Notes under the pieces: generated by a model
The model's input: the letters and a program-made list of their open reading frames with translations, nothing else
What the model was told of the DNA's origin: nothing
Database searches by the model: none
Part shown: one piece after another, positions 25,013 to 38,800 of the stretch
How the letters are laid out: each line of letters begins with the position of its first letter
Position numbering within the stretch: the stretch's first letter is position 1
Assembly (NCBI GenBank): GCA_037176705.1
Contig: CM073886.1
Location: forward strand, 89,377,501 to 89,441,500
DNA from: Molossus alvarezi
Taxonomy: Eukaryota; Chordata; Mammalia; Chiroptera; Molossidae
DNA length: 64,000 nt
Direction of reading: 5' to 3'
Position numbers and translations under genes: made by a program

Positions 25013-26979
25013 ATAAACATGACTTCCTGATGAAGATAACTTTCAATACTCTTATGTAAAAACATTAAAATAGGATATATTGTAGTTGATTTAACATGAT
25101 ATATCTGGATTTTCACAAATAAAGGTAACTGGCTAATTTAAACCTGATTTCTTTTCATAGGGAGTTTCAGTGTCATTTGCATTTAGAATTAAAATATAAG
25201 GTTCAGGCCAAAGGTAAAGAAGGAAGAAGTCCTTGCCATCCACACCTATGTCAGCTCCATGAGTCACTCACAAATGACAGACTGTTTTCTTCATCTCTTT
25301 TGAACAGAATTCTGTGGTCTCAAGTATTACAGGACAGAAAAAAATGTGCCTAAGGGGCTATGATTTACAATTATTCTGTTTCATGTTGATTAGCATAAAC
25401 GACCCTGATAGAAAATTGCATGCAAACCCTTGAAAAGTCAATAAAAGATATTGATCCACAGCAGCAACTAAAGGAGGAAAAATTGCTTACAGCCTCTGCT
25501 TCAAGCTTCCTATCTAATTTGGTAGAGGATCTTTAACCTGAAAGTGCTTCCATGTTTATAAAGCATCCTTACAGTTGCATGAATTACCTTTCCCAAACAC
25601 AGGGACAAATCAAGTCCCAACACTTTGCTCCATTCCCAGTCTATTCGGCTAAAAGTCTGTGCCCAGATTAACATGGAGGCATTCTTTAATGCAACTTCAA
25701 AGCCAAGAAGAATCCTCCTTTCTATTAGAAACTAATATTGTGAGATAATGTTATAATGGGCAAGCAGTGTGACATGTAAAAGCATTCTCTCTCTTCCAAA
25801 AAAACATTCTCTCGAAAATGCAAAGTTGAAAATGCAGGTAGATAATGAGACGAAATGGCTTCCACTTTCTGAAAGCATGAGGATCAGTTGTGCTTGCCAT
25901 TGTTCTCATTCAGAACATATGTAGACCTGCACTACTAACACGCTTCTAAACTCTACAAAAAGATACACACACAAAACGACTTTAAGACCAGTAAATGAGA
26001 AGTGTTTTGTCACCATTATTCTTTAACACCTTTTTATTACAAAGATCTTCCTTTCCAGCCGGACAATACAGTTCAAGCTGATAAGGAGGCGGGTGAGCAC
26101 ACGATCTTTGTACGTCACGGCCCTATTCAGTCAGAGGAACACGTGGTTATGACCAAGAGATGGTGACACTCTGATGGCAAGATGCTGAGACACAGGCTCC
26201 GCTAATGTAAGTAAAGGACACAACTTCCTACAGCCAGAGCAGGGACGCAGCCACAATCCCACAGCCCTGGCCTCCAGGTCCCTCCAAAGGCAAACGATCA
26301 GGGTGACAAGCAACACTCTCCTGGTGTTGTTGTTAGTTTTAATATACTCCTGGGCTTTTCTAGCTACATGCATAAAAGTAACTGACAAAGCCCAGCACAT
26401 TTCTCACTTCCCAGCTTGATTCCCAGGTGAATCAAAGGTTGTTTTTCTGGCGTAAGATCGGCACAGGCCCTAAAGCCAGTGCTCTGATAAACTCGAGAGG
26501 TCATCTGAGTCAGCCTTTCTCTGTACTACTACCATGTCTAAGCTGCCAGGGACAGAAGCTTCTGATCCAGCTGTTCCTAACCTCAAGTCCAGGGACTTCC
26601 AAGGGGTCTAGGAATAGAATTTATTGGGTCTATGAAATTGCAGTGTTTTCTGGTTTTCACTACCCACACATGGAAATGTACCATTTTCTTCATGGACAGT
26701 CTCAGTATTTGTAGGCCTTTTCATTTTATCACCAATGGAAACCACATATACTTCCATATCATGTTACAGTTGCTGTAGATATAATAAAAATCACTTATAC
26801 TCATTATCACTTCGAAATGATGGTCCTTACTAAACCCACCTCTAGATCTTGATGTCTGTTGTACTACTAAAGCATCACATGTCACAATTTCTTAGATGTT
26901 TAAATGGCCATTTCAATATGACTGATTTCCTTTATCATTCTACATATTTTCTTTTATGCATTTTAAAACATTATTCTGG
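25013..26979. other. Unique intronic sequence
   Basis: No repeat or coding exon recognised in these two kilobases. Confidence 0.4.
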
Positions 26980-27236
26980 TCCTGGCCGGTTTGGCTCAGC
27001 AGTTAGAGCATTGGCCACAGACTGAGGAGTCCTGGGTTCAATTTCTGTTAAGGGCACGTATCTCAGTTGCAGTGTGTCCCTAGCCCCCGTTGGGGTCATG
27101 TGGGTGGCAACCATTCGATGTGTCTCTCTCACATCAATGTTTCTCTCTCTCTCTTCCTCCCTCTCTCCTCTTGCTCTATCTGAAGATAAATGCAAAAAAA
27201 AAAAAAAAAAAAATGTCCTTAGGTGAGGATAAAAAC
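26980..27236 (+). mobile_element. Ves-type SINE, diverged
   Basis: Head tcctggccggtttggctcag, A box agcagttagagcattgg, B box gggttcaatttc, CT run, A tract of about 20 (27193-27213), then tgtccttaggtgaggataaa. Substitutions in both Pol III boxes suggest an older copy. Confidence 0.88.
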
Positions 27237-27244
27237 ACACACAC

Positions 27245-27814
27245 ATATTCTTCTGAAAAGTGATCCACAGGCTTCACCACATTACCAGTGGAATCCATGA
27301 CTTTAAAACAAACAGGTAAGCAGTGGAGGCCCGGGAAGTCTTGCTGGTGTCACACAACTAGTTAGTAAAAGAAATGGGACTAGAAACAAAATCCCCTGGT
27401 CACACTTTGGGGCTCCTTTCATTATATTTTATGGTTTTACTGACCCTAGCAAAGGAAATAAAATAGAGGATCCCCCAAAGAAAGAGCATGTATTGTAAGC
27501 ACGATCCGGGCACTGTTGAAGGGACTGGGCTCTTAAATCCATCATCCCTTCCCTTCTTACACTCATCCATTATCACCAGTACATGAGGAACCACGGGTTC
27601 CTTCTTTCAAGGTATCCAACAGCCGGTTTAGATGTTGATAAGTGTGCCATGAAATTTAAACATCTAAGAAACAGAAAACCAGTTCACCTATTTTACACCA
27701 AAGAGGATTGCTCTCAACTGCCCCAAACAGTATTTAAACATCTCAGGATGAAGATTCTATACTTAAACATCTTTCCCACTAGTCAAAGAAAGACAAAATA
27801 CAAGTGAACATGAA
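27245..27814. other. Unique intronic sequence
   Basis: Nothing recognised. Confidence 0.4.
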
Positions 27815-28590
27815 ACACATGAATCACTTCACACCCATTAGGATGGCAACTATTTTTTTTAAATGAAGAAAACAATAAGGTGAGGGTGTGGAGAAATCAA
27901 AACCCTTGTGTACTGTTCGTGTCAATGTAAAATGATGCAGCTGCCATAGAAAACAGTGTAGCAGTTCTTTAAAAAGATGAAAAAAACAAAAACATATTTA
28001 ACAACAACAAAAAATAGAATTGCCATATGATCCAGCAATTCCCCTTCTGGGTAAACACCAAAATAACTGAAAACAAGAACTCAAAAAGCTATTTGTATAT
28101 TTGTGTTCACAGCAGCATTATTCTCAATAGCCAAAAGGTGGAAGCAACCCAAGTGCCCCTCAATGGATGAATAGGTTAACACGCTGTGGTATACACATAA
28201 AATGGAATATTACTCAGCCTTGAAAAGTAAATTTTGATACATGCTTTAGCATGGATGAATCTTGTGGACATTATTCTAAGTGAAATAAGCTAGTCACAAA
28301 AACCAAATACTATATAATTCCGCATACATGAGTAATCAGATTCATAGAGACAGAAAGTAGAATAGTGGTTGCCAAGGGCTAGGGAAGGAGAAGTAGGGAA
28401 TTGTTGCTTAATGAGTACAAAGGTTCAGTTTTACAAGATGAAAAAGGTTCTGGAGATTGGTTGCATAACAATGTGAATGTATTTAACACTACTGAAATGT
28501 ACACTCAAAAAACAGTGAAGATGGCAAGTTTTATGTTATGTGTATTTTACCACAATTTAAAATTTTTTAATCCTATAAAGTAAATAAACC
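27815..28590 (+). mobile_element. Old LINE-1 (L1M-type) ORF2 end and 3'UTR
   Basis: Order matches the L1 3' end: cacttcacacccattaggat, gtgagggtgtggagaaat, gtagcagttctttaaaaag, tgccatatgatccagcaatt, gtgttcacagcagcattatt, ctcaatggatgaatagg and attactcagccttgaaaag. Then come tagtggttgccaagggctag and attttaccacaatttaaaa. Many frame breaks show it is a relic. Confidence 0.8.
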
Positions 28591-29777
28591 AAGGGCTTGA
28601 ATTGAATGAAGAGATGGACAAATGATCAGACAAAAATTTTTTTAAAAAATTAATGCATAATATAATTAAGTTATGCTACATTTACTTAACAAATACTCAA
28701 AACATCACTAGTCATAATTATTCCACCATGCTGCCCTAACTCCCATAAGTTTATAAGTAACTCAGAATAAAATTACTCTTATCTCAAATGAGCTAAAGCT
28801 TTTTGGGTTAGGAGAATCTGTTCTTACTCTTCTATCACCTTCACTCAAATGCATAAGGAGATGGGCTCTGTCTCTGTCTAAATATTAAAACATAGAATGC
28901 ATGAAAAGACTTCCCACTTTGCTTCTCCGTGGCCTGCCCCCTATCTGGAAGGCCTTTAATTTAAGGGAATCTGGAAACACTGACTTCATTGCTTATAGTG
29001 TCCTTTACAGCTGCGGCTTGGAATGACCAAAGTGTGGTCATGTGCTACCATGTAATTGTTGGCTTCTCAAAGATTCTCCTTAAAAATGTCTAACCAGGTC
29101 AAGGCCCACCAGCTCTAGTGTGCTGGGAAAGATGAGGGATATTCTCTGAAAGCCAAATCTACCATGTAGAAAGTTTTTCTAACTCCTTTATCTGAAACTG
29201 AAGTCATGGCTTTGAGGGTGGAATGAAGCTAAGCTGGAAAAGAATATATACACAATGGAACACATAACACAAAACACTGTTAAATTTTTTAGAGTATCTG
29301 TTGAACATTATTTAAAGAAAGTTATTCAGTATAATCCTCAGTTTCCATAAGAGGTATTTTTAAATGTACTCAGCCCTTGCTCCATTCGGTTCAGCCTCCA
29401 CAAACTTTCTATGCCATCTATAAGATGGCATTCAGATGACTATGTGTTCATTAATAGCATACTTGCACCAAAAGGTAGATAATGATTTTTTATCATTGGT
29501 AATTTATAAGCCTGCCCAATACTAGATGAGAGAGGGGAATGATACCAAACTCAGAAAAAGCTAGTGTCACCCAAGGTCACAAGAAGAAGGCTCAATTTTA
29601 TTTCACACACATAAATCAGATCAATTGAAAATGGAAATGCATACATAATACATTAGACAAACAGTTCCAAACTTTGATAAAAGCAGACCCTGGAATGTGA
29701 ATGAACAGCAATTTGCATTTGGTAATCCTTCATATCTCAACATTAAATGTGTTGAGGAGAAAAGGCAAATAAAAAAT
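28591..29777. other. Unique intronic sequence
   Basis: AT-rich. No element recognised. Confidence 0.4.
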
Positions 29778-29787
29778 ATTCAATTGT

Positions 29788-30047
29788 GCCCTGGCTGGTT
29801 TGGTTCAGTGGTTAGAGCGTCGGCCTGCGGTCCAGAGAGACCCGGGTTCAGTTCCCGCTAAGGGCATGTACCTCGGTTGCAGTTTGTCCCGGGCCCTGGT
29901 TGGTCATGCGGGTGGCAGCCACTCGATGTGTCCCTTTCACGTCGATGTTTCTCTCTCTCTCTCTCTCTCTTCCTCTTTCTCCCTCCCACTCTATCTGAAC
30001 AAAAAATGGAAAAAAATGTCCTCGGATGAGGGTAAAAAAAAAAAAAA
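29788..30047 (+). mobile_element. Ves-type SINE
   Basis: Well preserved copy with intact A-box-like (ggttcagtggttagagcg) and B-box-like (gggttcagttcccgc) segments, CT run, cctcggatgagggtaaaa and an A tail. A 10-bp target duplication (attcaattgt) lies at 29778-29787 and 30048-30057. Confidence 0.93.
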
Positions 30048-30057
30048 ATTCAATTGT

Positions 30058-30419
30058 TTTCTTGAAATATTGGTAGAAGTCCAGTAAAAGTTCAGAGCAG
30101 TAATAAAACTCCCAGAGTTATTTGCCCCATAACAATATCTTTTATCCTATTCCTGGTTCCTGCTTCCTACCTCCCTCCATTTCTCAAGTTCCACAGGAGG
30201 AATTTTTATTCTTTTAGAGTTTCATCCTAAAGCACATGCAATGTTCGTTCCAGACTTGAATCTGGCAATGATGTACCCTCCTGTCACTTTTTTTTTGCTA
30301 GAGAAAATATGGAACACCAGACTGCCAATCTAGCAATAATGTACCAGAGCCACAAACTTGGAAGGAACCTCAAGTAGACATAAGAGCCACTTGGCATTAT
30401 GTATCAAGATTCATAAACA
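30058..30419. other. Unique intronic sequence
   Basis: Nothing recognised. Confidence 0.4.
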
Positions 30420-30700
30420 TGTTCACGTCACTTTGGCCTAGAAATCTCTATTCTGGGAATTAATCTTAAGGAAACAGTTCCAAAAGACAGAAAAAGCTAT
30501 ATGCATGAATATGCTCACTGTGGAGTGCTTTCATTCAATAAACCTTTATTAAGTGTCTATTATGTGCCAGGCACTACGCTGGCACAGAGCCTCTGCCTCA
30601 AGACATTCCAATCAGCTGGGAATTCAGACGAGTACACACAGAATCTCAACATGTTGGGATAAATGCTAACAGGTCTGTACAGACAGCCCTGGAAACACTG
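30420..30700. mobile_element. Old LINE fragments (L1/HAL1-like, then L2-like)
   Basis: The left part has tctattctgggaattaatct, aaggaaacagttcc and atgcatgaatatgctcactg, resembling old L1 or HAL1 ORF2 ends on the plus strand. The right part, from about 30533, has ttcaataaacctttattaag and tattatgtgccaggcactac, the reversed L2 3' end. Boundaries are approximate. Confidence 0.5.
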
Positions 30701-31248
30701 AAAAGTGCTGGAAGAGAAGAGCAACAAGAAAGAGTCAAGGAATACTTTCCAAAATTTTAGGTACTGATTTACAATACCTTCACAGCACTCTTTTCAAAGA
30801 CACTAAGTACTGTTAAAATATTTTTTAAATCCCTTTATTATTCTGAAAAAAAAAACAAAAACAAAAAAACATTCCTCAATACCATTAAAAAAAATAACCA
30901 CAAGCAAGCATAACTGTCCTTTAATAGTTCTCAAAAGTCCCCATCTTTCTCTCGCACTGTGTGGAAGTTGGAACGAGGCAGCAATCAGAACGTCCTCGTC
31001 GGGCACATTCCACCGGTCTATTCGGGTCTTAGCTTTCTACTACACACCAGGGTGTCCCTAATCAAAACAACTGAGGAACTCTTGAGTACATTTTGCTTAA
31101 AACACAAAACAAATTAAAAAAACAAACAAACACAAAAAAAACGATGTCATTCCTTTGAGAACCTTCTCTTTCAAATGGCCCATAGTCACTTCAAAAAACT
31201 CCTGCTTTAAGATTTCAGAAAGGCCTTTGCTAAATGTGGTATGGAATT
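30701..31248. other. Unique intronic sequence
   Basis: A-rich stretches at 30846-30870 and 31107-31142. No element recognised. Confidence 0.4.
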
Positions 31249-31260
31249 TGTAATCATAAT

Positions 31261-31489
31261 TTTTTTTTTTTATCCTCACCCGAGGACATTTTCCACTTTT
31301 TGTTCAGATAGAGTAGGAGGGAGAGAGAGGAAGAGAGAGAGAGAAACATCGAGTGGTTGCCACCCACACAACCCAACCAGGGCCGAGGACAAACTGCAAC
31401 CGAGGCACGCGCCCCTAGCGGGAACCAAACTGGGGTCTCTCTGGACCGCAAGGTCGATGCTCTAACCACTGAGCCAAACTGGCCAGGGC
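31261..31489 (-). mobile_element. Ves-type SINE
   Basis: Minus-strand copy from the T-rich tail (tttatcctcacccgaggac) to the head (gagccaaactggccaggg). A 12-bp target duplication (tgtaatcataat) lies at 31249-31260 and 31490-31501. Part of the body between the CT run and the B box is shorter than in sister copies. Confidence 0.93.
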
Positions 31490-31501
31490 TGTAATCATAA
31501 T

Positions 31502-31914
31502 TTTTTAGTGCACTTTGAAATGAAAAAAAATCCAGTTTTAGGGATTGTATTGGGAAGCTTTTGAAGATGTTTAGATTAAATATACCCAGTACTATTTAGT
31601 GAGATATAATCTAAACTAAATTGAGACATGTTGCAACTGAAATAGCCTGTATTACACGTGGATAGAGGAAGTTCTGTTCCTGCAACGTGCACAGCGCCCA
31701 GTTCAAGTCCAGACATGCCGCACGGTGCTGGGGCCGTAGCGATGCCTCTGTCAGTGTGTTCTGTCTTGTGCCGTGGCTCAAGGCTTTGGCCATGCTCCAG
31801 AAGTGGGCAGGGGTTTTAGAAGGATTACGAGAGAAAACCACATCTGAACTCTTTTCCTTTAAAGAGTGCCTAAAGAGTAAGAGAGAACCTGAAATAATCG
31901 ATGGGGAGAAGGTA
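31502..31914. other. Unique intronic sequence
   Basis: The 31680-31770 part holds several CpGs but no recognisable exon. Confidence 0.4.
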
Positions 31915-31967
31915 AAATGAACATTTACTGAGTGCCTGTATTTGCTAGGCATTGTCCTGGGTCCCGG

Positions 31968-32192
31968 GCTGGCAAAGTCCTTCTATAAAGGGCCATACAG
32001 TCCATATTTGATGAGTTTTACATGCCTGAGTTTCATGTTACAGCTACTGGATTCTGCTATTATAGCACAAGCTGCCATAGAGAATCCCTAAATGATCCGG
32101 TGTGGCTGTATTCTACTAAAGCTTTATGTACAAAAACAGGTGGTACGCCAGATTTGGCCCGTTGGCTGTAGTTTGTCTACCCCTGACCTCAG
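31968..32192. mobile_element. hAT-Charlie-type non-autonomous element
   Basis: Reads ggcaaagtccttctataaag, ggccatacagtcc, acaagctgccatagagaatc, gtgtggctgtattctactaa, agctttatgtacaaaaacag, then ccagatttggcccgttggct and gtagtttgtctacccctg. This is the hallmark body of a common MER-type hAT-Charlie element of placental mammals. It is diverged, and the exact subfamily was not assigned. Confidence 0.75.
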
Positions 32193-34424
32193 TGCTCCAC
32201 AATGTATCTTACTTAAGGCACAACAAAGGTATGCTGGTTATTTTTCCTACTTAAAGATGGGAAACCAAGTATCAGAAGTAAGGCCACATGTTTTGTTTCA
32301 GAGTCAGGATTCCAAAGTCTGAACTCTTTCTAGTGAATGAATTGAATCGACTGTTGACTATAGATGAAGAAAAGTCAACTTGCGTGAAAGAAAAAAAAAA
32401 AAAGACAATTCTAAATCCTTCCTCTTATTTAATATTAACCAATTTATTCCTATCTATGACAAAACATGGAAGACAGTAAAAATGCTAGTAAACAGGGTAC
32501 AGGTGAAACACTCCTCTAAAAAGAAGCTTCTGGAATATTCAGTACTGAACTCCTTCATACCATAAGGGAAAGGGAACCAAATTCTGTATTGTAACGTGTC
32601 AGATTTTGGCAAAGCTATCATGTGGTCAACTCCCTAGCATTCCAATCAGTTCCCAAGTCCATCCGGGTTCCAAGTTGTTTTCCATTCGACATCAAATTCC
32701 TCATCTTACAAGAAGGTGGTTCAACTAGATGTTTCTGAAAGTCTCTTCCACATTAAGCCTTCTATGAATCAGTTTTTAACATATGATTCTGTTTGTCTAA
32801 CGTTCAAAACAATAATAATAATAGTCTGGATGAAACTTAGATGTCTACATATTTTAATATGTGACATAGGGTTCTTTAAATCCTATAGTAAGAAGTTGTT
32901 TCAATTATTAAAACTATCTCCCTTAAAAAGCAGAAAATCACTCAGAGAGTTGCACAATTATTTATGAAAATTAAATGATTTTTCCCAAAGGACACAGGGG
33001 AAAGGAAGATGTGGAGCAGATGGATTCATTGTTCCCCTATGGAGAAAAAAAAAAAAACACATTTCTACACCTTGCAAAAATTTATTAATTGGCCTGCCAA
33101 CTGGCAAACCTGCTCACATCCATAAGGGATAAAGTTTAGATCTTGAGGTTTAACATTTAAACCTGTGGGGAGATGGTAATTGGAATCTCTCTGAGTTAGT
33201 ATTAGTATTTTTAAAGGGAACATTTCAAGAGAGATCTGAACACAGGTGGAGAAAAACAGGACCTAAAATGGGAGACCCTCTAAGGCGACCACTGGTGTCA
33301 AAGGCCTCGCCCTCACTAACCAGCAAGCTGGCTGTGGACACACCTACATCAGGTGACGCTGTGCATTACCTCAGTGGTTCTCATGCACGGGTTTGAATAT
33401 GTCCCTGCAATTTTACAGGTAACCCCCTCATACCTTCTTGTATGTCATAGATAGTTTTCAATATTTCTGGAAATTGTGCCATTATAAACCTGGGTATTTA
33501 AAGACTCTCTTTAAGGGAAAAAGGCAGCTCATAAAACAGGAGAGACAATAAAATATGAGTTTTGTGGTATGTATGTACACGTGTGCCTACATGTGCCCAG
33601 AAAAAAACCCTGGAAGGATAACCCCACATTTTCAATAGTGGTTATGTTTGAATACAAGAACTTGGGGTGTTGTTTTTTTCTTTATGGTTGTTATTATATT
33701 CTCCATTCTTGAACCCATGTTAAGGTTAATTTTATTTTAAAAGCTATCTATGTTCCATTGAAATTAAAGTATAATAAACATTAAAAGTTGTGATAAATTA
33801 TTCTACATAGCAAACAAGGTATTTTTAATTTACTTTTTATAAAACACATGTTTTGTTGTGTTCACTTGCATTTAAAAACTCCAATTTCCTTCTGGAGCTC
33901 TGTATTTATTTTACAGCAACCATAATCTATGTTTTCAACTCTATGTCTTCCAAATCTTCAACCTCATGGCCCTGTTTCTTCACCAATAAACAACCTCAAA
34001 TTATTGTTAACAATTTCCTGCTAGTTGAACTTGTCTATCTGGTTTCTTATAACTTTTTCAACTATATAGCATTAAAGGGGCTATTATATATTAATAATGG
34101 GTCACACAATTTATGTAGTTTCTACTTTTCTTTCAAATATCTCATTCTGATGCATTTCCCTGGTACCTACTTGGCATTATCAGCCATGTAATCAAACCAT
34201 GTATTAATCATCTTCTTAATCAAAGTGATTTTTTAAAAAGGATGACACAATGTAACATGGTATCCTAGCTGGTATCCAGGAACAGAAGGACATTAGGACA
34301 AAAATCAAATCTTAATAGAGTATGGAGCTTTTTTTTTTTTTTTTAAGGGGGATCAGGGCAAAGCAAAACAAAACATCTCATGCTAATTCTATATTAGCAT
34401 TATCAAACAATTAAAAACACCCAA
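32193..34424. other. Unique intronic sequence
   Basis: AT-rich. The segment near 33500-33770 may be another worn L1 tail but is too diverged to call. A poly-T tract of about 19 lies at 34329-34345. Confidence 0.4.
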
Positions 34425-34552
34425 AACATTCTGGGGGTAGTGTAAATATTCTGTATCTTAATTGTGGTGGTAGTTATATGGCTGTAGTTGCCAAAATTCA
34501 TAAAATTACACACCTAAAAGGGATACTTTGTATTTCAATAAAAAACAAAACA
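34425..34552 (+). mobile_element. LINE-1 3'-end fragment
   Basis: Contains ctgggggtagtgtaaatatt, ctgtatcttaattgtggtgg, attcataaaattacacacct and gtatttcaataaaaaa, a diverged L1M 3' end. Confidence 0.6.
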
Positions 34553-35639
34553 GACCTAGCTGGGTGCACTTCCTAGAGTGAGTATATCAAAGCGGTAAGA
34601 CCTCATTAGTAGGAGTTTGAAGAAGTCTGGGCCTGGATTAGTGGCCTTGAAAAACTCCTTCTCTAACATTTGAAAAAGCATCTGAAGGAAGACCTCTTTC
34701 ACTTCTTTCCCTTTAGAAAGCAGCTCACATACTGCACCACCAAGAGCTAAGAGACTGCCGTGAGGGTTCTGTAGTGCAGAAAATTCTGAACACAGTCTTT
34801 GTTCCATTCGCATGTTATATGTTACTTATACTTTATTCTCATACCATTGTTTTATGCATAACAAAGCCCTTATTTCTTAGTTCTCTACCATGATTTTCCC
34901 AAAGGAAAAGATATATTTGAGTGCCATCAACTCAACTCCTTAAGCACTTAGTTAACATTGACATGACTCAAGAGGAATTACTATATTTTTAAAAGGTCAG
35001 GAAGGAGCCAGTAAGGTATGTGCCTCTAAAATCTGCCGACAGATCTCTCCTGGCAGTCACGCTGTTTTGCCCTATAAGATGCAAGAACTTCTGGCCCTTC
35101 TATGAAGTGACCTATATACACTGTTACAAGATCAGCAAGGACTTTGAGATGTGTGCATAATATTATGCACCCATGCTAGTGCACAGGATTTTATAGTACG
35201 CTCAGGGAAAGCACCAAAAAATAAGCATGGGTGCTGTGGGGTGCTGTTCATTCAAAAGACCTGTAAGCCTGCAGCTGTTCCGAGCTCCGCCTTAAGTAAA
35301 ACCTCCATTTAGAAAGCACAAGCCCACTCAAATGCCATTATAAACGGTGATACTTTAAAATGAGAAAATTATAGGAGACTACATATGCAATTTCCATGGA
35401 GGGGAACAGGAATCAGCAGGTGGCAATTTTAAAACAAAGTAAATCAGCTTCTGTTTCTCACCCTCTTCCCTCAGACAGCGGGGGCATTTCTATAGCAAAG
35501 ATCAAAATGATCATGGCTCTATATTCCACAAGTATCTTTGAATTGGCAGGAGACTACTGTACTTTAAGAATAAAGATACTAAAATCTTACTTTACAAATA
35601 TTATTTTCAATACGTAGAATACTGTCAGAGCTCCATTTC
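34553..35639. other. Unique intronic sequence
   Basis: Nothing recognised. Confidence 0.4.
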
Positions 35640-35815
35640 CTGTGGAGACAGGATCCTACAGTTTTTATCCAGGTTTACCACTTACTGCTGGTGAGATCTA
35701 GGGACAGTTAATTAATGTCTCTGTGTCTCAGTTTTTTTCCATCTGCATAACAGAGACTATAAATAGGATTAAATGAGATGGCATATACCAAACTGCCTCA
35801 ATAGATATTCTCCCT
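35640..35815 (+). mobile_element. MIR SINE fragment
   Basis: Shows ggtttaccacttactgctgg, gtctctgtgtctcagttttt, ttccatctgcataacagaga and ggattaaatgagatggcata in MIR order. Diverged, with the 3' end worn. Confidence 0.7.
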
Positions 35816-38800
35816 CTACCTCCTCCTTTGCTGAACTTTGGTAGAACTCCTGGTTATTACACATTACTGTCATTCTGTCTACATTGCTTTCTAACCGCAG
35901 GAGACGAAGCTAAACTTGAAGAAAAGGATCATGCCATACTTATCTTTCTTTCCCAGGTGATAATCATAGCCCTGGTCACATAAAATGTACTTGATAAATA
36001 TTTGGTACATAAATAAATAAATAAATGAGGTGATTCAATGCATTCCCAGACCTTGTCCATACAAATGTAGCCAATTTAGGTTATTGGGCTATACCATTTT
36101 GGAAGGCAATTCAGTGAAGCTCATCCACAGCCACAAAGCAGGAAAAGGGTCACACAGAGACGTGCAAATCCTAAATAACCCCCTCTCAACATTTTTAAAT
36201 TAATCAACTTCCCATGTTTCTGAGGTTATCCCTCAGATCTCGGCTCCTGGTTTCTCCACCTTTTGGCCCAGTTTGTAATCACTTGAATCCTCTGTAGTGC
36301 TCCCAAGGCAGCCAAAGAAAAGGAATCGGAAGAGGAGCTACGTGGCCTTCAGGACTGGGGGCTACCCCTCCCAATCCAATCCCTAAGGCATCTTAAGAAA
36401 TTCCACGAGGAAAAGGCAAAACCAAAGCAAAGCAAAACCAAACCAAAATTATTGTAGTCCAGTAGGCCTTAACATAGAGTTTAAGATGTATACACACCTG
36501 GAACTTCCCAACAAAATCCATAAATGCTGGGCCATGAATCCCCTCCAAACATGTTAGTTTCTTATGAAATAGATTTGAAATCAAACCTGTGAAGTGGCTG
36601 CAGAAACAGCTAGAGCCACTGCCCGGGGCACACCTAGAAGAATGGAAGGGTTGAAAGGCAGCGCCTGTTTCCTCTGCTCCGGGCCGGGCATGTCGCTCAC
36701 ATGGGAACTAGAAAATGGGCTAAAATGAGAACTATAATCTTTCTGGAACAATAGGTCATGACGAGCTTCCTTAGTGCCAAAATAAGTGTTTAGAAGGGAC
36801 TTCTGCTAACTGAAAGAAAGAGTAAAGGCCATATGTATTTACTCTGGCTTGAACACAACACTCTTGAATATGTCTATCAGTGCCAAAAAGTCAGAACACT
36901 TTTCTTCGTGGATTTTAAACCAGGGACACATTCCACAGAATGTTTGTATTTCCTAGGAATAGCATCAAAACGCTGGTTCATATTAATATCTCATCAGCTC
37001 AATTATCTGTACCTTCTGACCTCCAGAAGGTCTGCTGTGAGGCGGTCAACTGATTTTAAGGGCAATTCTCAAAAGGTAAGACAAATCACAATTTCACTTG
37101 TCTAAAGAGTTTCCTTTATGAAGCCATCAAATGATAACTAATCAATCACAGTTTCAAAGACAACTGAAGTCTACCAATGGCCATGGTAAAAGGACATCAA
37201 CGGCACTAAAATCCAAGAACTGGACTTAAGAAAGCAGAGCCCTGATCTTGCACCTGACTCCTATGTCAAGAAGGCTTTTAAAAACCACTACTGGCTTTTC
37301 ACCTTAAAAATCCTAGATTTCCAAGGCTAATTTATCTGAAATTGACAGAAGAGAAGACATCTATTGAGAAAGAAAGGCACATACAAATTTTACAGTTCAC
37401 ATAGTAAAAACACTGCAGTTTTTATTCCTTAATAATAACTTTGTGGTACAAACACCTAACCCCAGACATCAAATCCTAAAACACATAGGGAATTGTAATT
37501 CATAAGCACAAAGCTCATTTTGTAGAATGCTTAACAGGAACTATGGCCTCAAGTACCCTGAATTATCCTGTTCTGTACCTGCCCTGCCACCCCCACTGGC
37601 CACGATGGCCATTTGAGATCAAAGATTTTTTTTTAAAAAAGTCCTTTGCTTAAGGATCTATCATTTGTGAAAAATGCAAATTCACAATAATCCATTCAAC
37701 CTGCTGAGTCCGGTGAGTGTGCCTATCAGCTGTTTTGCCAGCTGTCTGCCCTTTGGAGTGGTTTAGCAAGATAGATTCATTTTATAATGAACCATTCTTT
37801 TGGATTAGCAAATAATTTGTGTTAATCTGGATGGGTACTAGAATGGAGAAAACCAAATGGATAAAACTAATCCTCACATGGAAACAAAAAACTATCTGAC
37901 AGGGTTTCAGCATCTCCAATGCTTGGTATCCAACCTGGGTAATCTACTGGGGAAAATCTCTGATTTTGTATCAAAAGTCTCGAGATAAGCCAAGTGAAAG
38001 TAATGCTTTTACAGGAATTATATCTCAAGTTCCAAGATCAACAAGCCATTCCAAATCAGACCTGAGAAATAACATTACATAATAGTCACTTAATAGCTAT
38101 TGTTTTACAGTAACAAAGGTTTCATTTACCATATTTCCTAGAGTGCTTTATTCAACTGGCAGTTTTTCCCATGACAAACATACTTTTTCCCCCTTAACTC
38201 CTTCCTACATTTATAAAAGGAAAACATTTAATAATTATAAATTCTAATTTAAAGATACCCATCATGTAACATTTTAAAAGATATGAATGTGAAAGGAACA
38301 TAGGTGCTTTTTATGCAAGCTATAGGTTCATTTCTTTTCTTCAAATTCAGTAGCGAAGAAATCTGGCAGTGGGTAGATAACATTCTAATAGAGATTCCCA
38401 AGAGAGAAATGCAGTAAGGTCAAAGTCAGGGTCCTGAGACATCAACATGCACTGCAATGTTTAAAATTAGAATAAAGCACAGCAAAGACAGCTTCAGCAA
38501 ATACTCATTCGGCAAAATGAGCCTGGTGACTCGCATCCGTTTTCTTCCTTCTCTGATTCTATGATCCTAGGAGAACCCAGCAAGTTTCACTAGTTATTCA
38601 TTCCCTCCACCCAGGTGATTCACTCAGAACCTAATACATTACCCTCCAAATAATACCTGCAACTGCAACTTCCTGTCAGGTTAGAAAGTCCCCAGGGATG
38701 TGGAGCTGGTTCTTGCCTGTGAAGAGCTGAAGGCCTGTTCGAGAACTTTAGAGTGCACTTGGCGGCTGGCCTACCATATGTCAAGATCTGGACTTTGCCC

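Noticed and set aside
33371..33395. Possible hAT terminal repeat (tcagtggttctcatg)
   Set aside because: No matching inverted end or family body found nearby.
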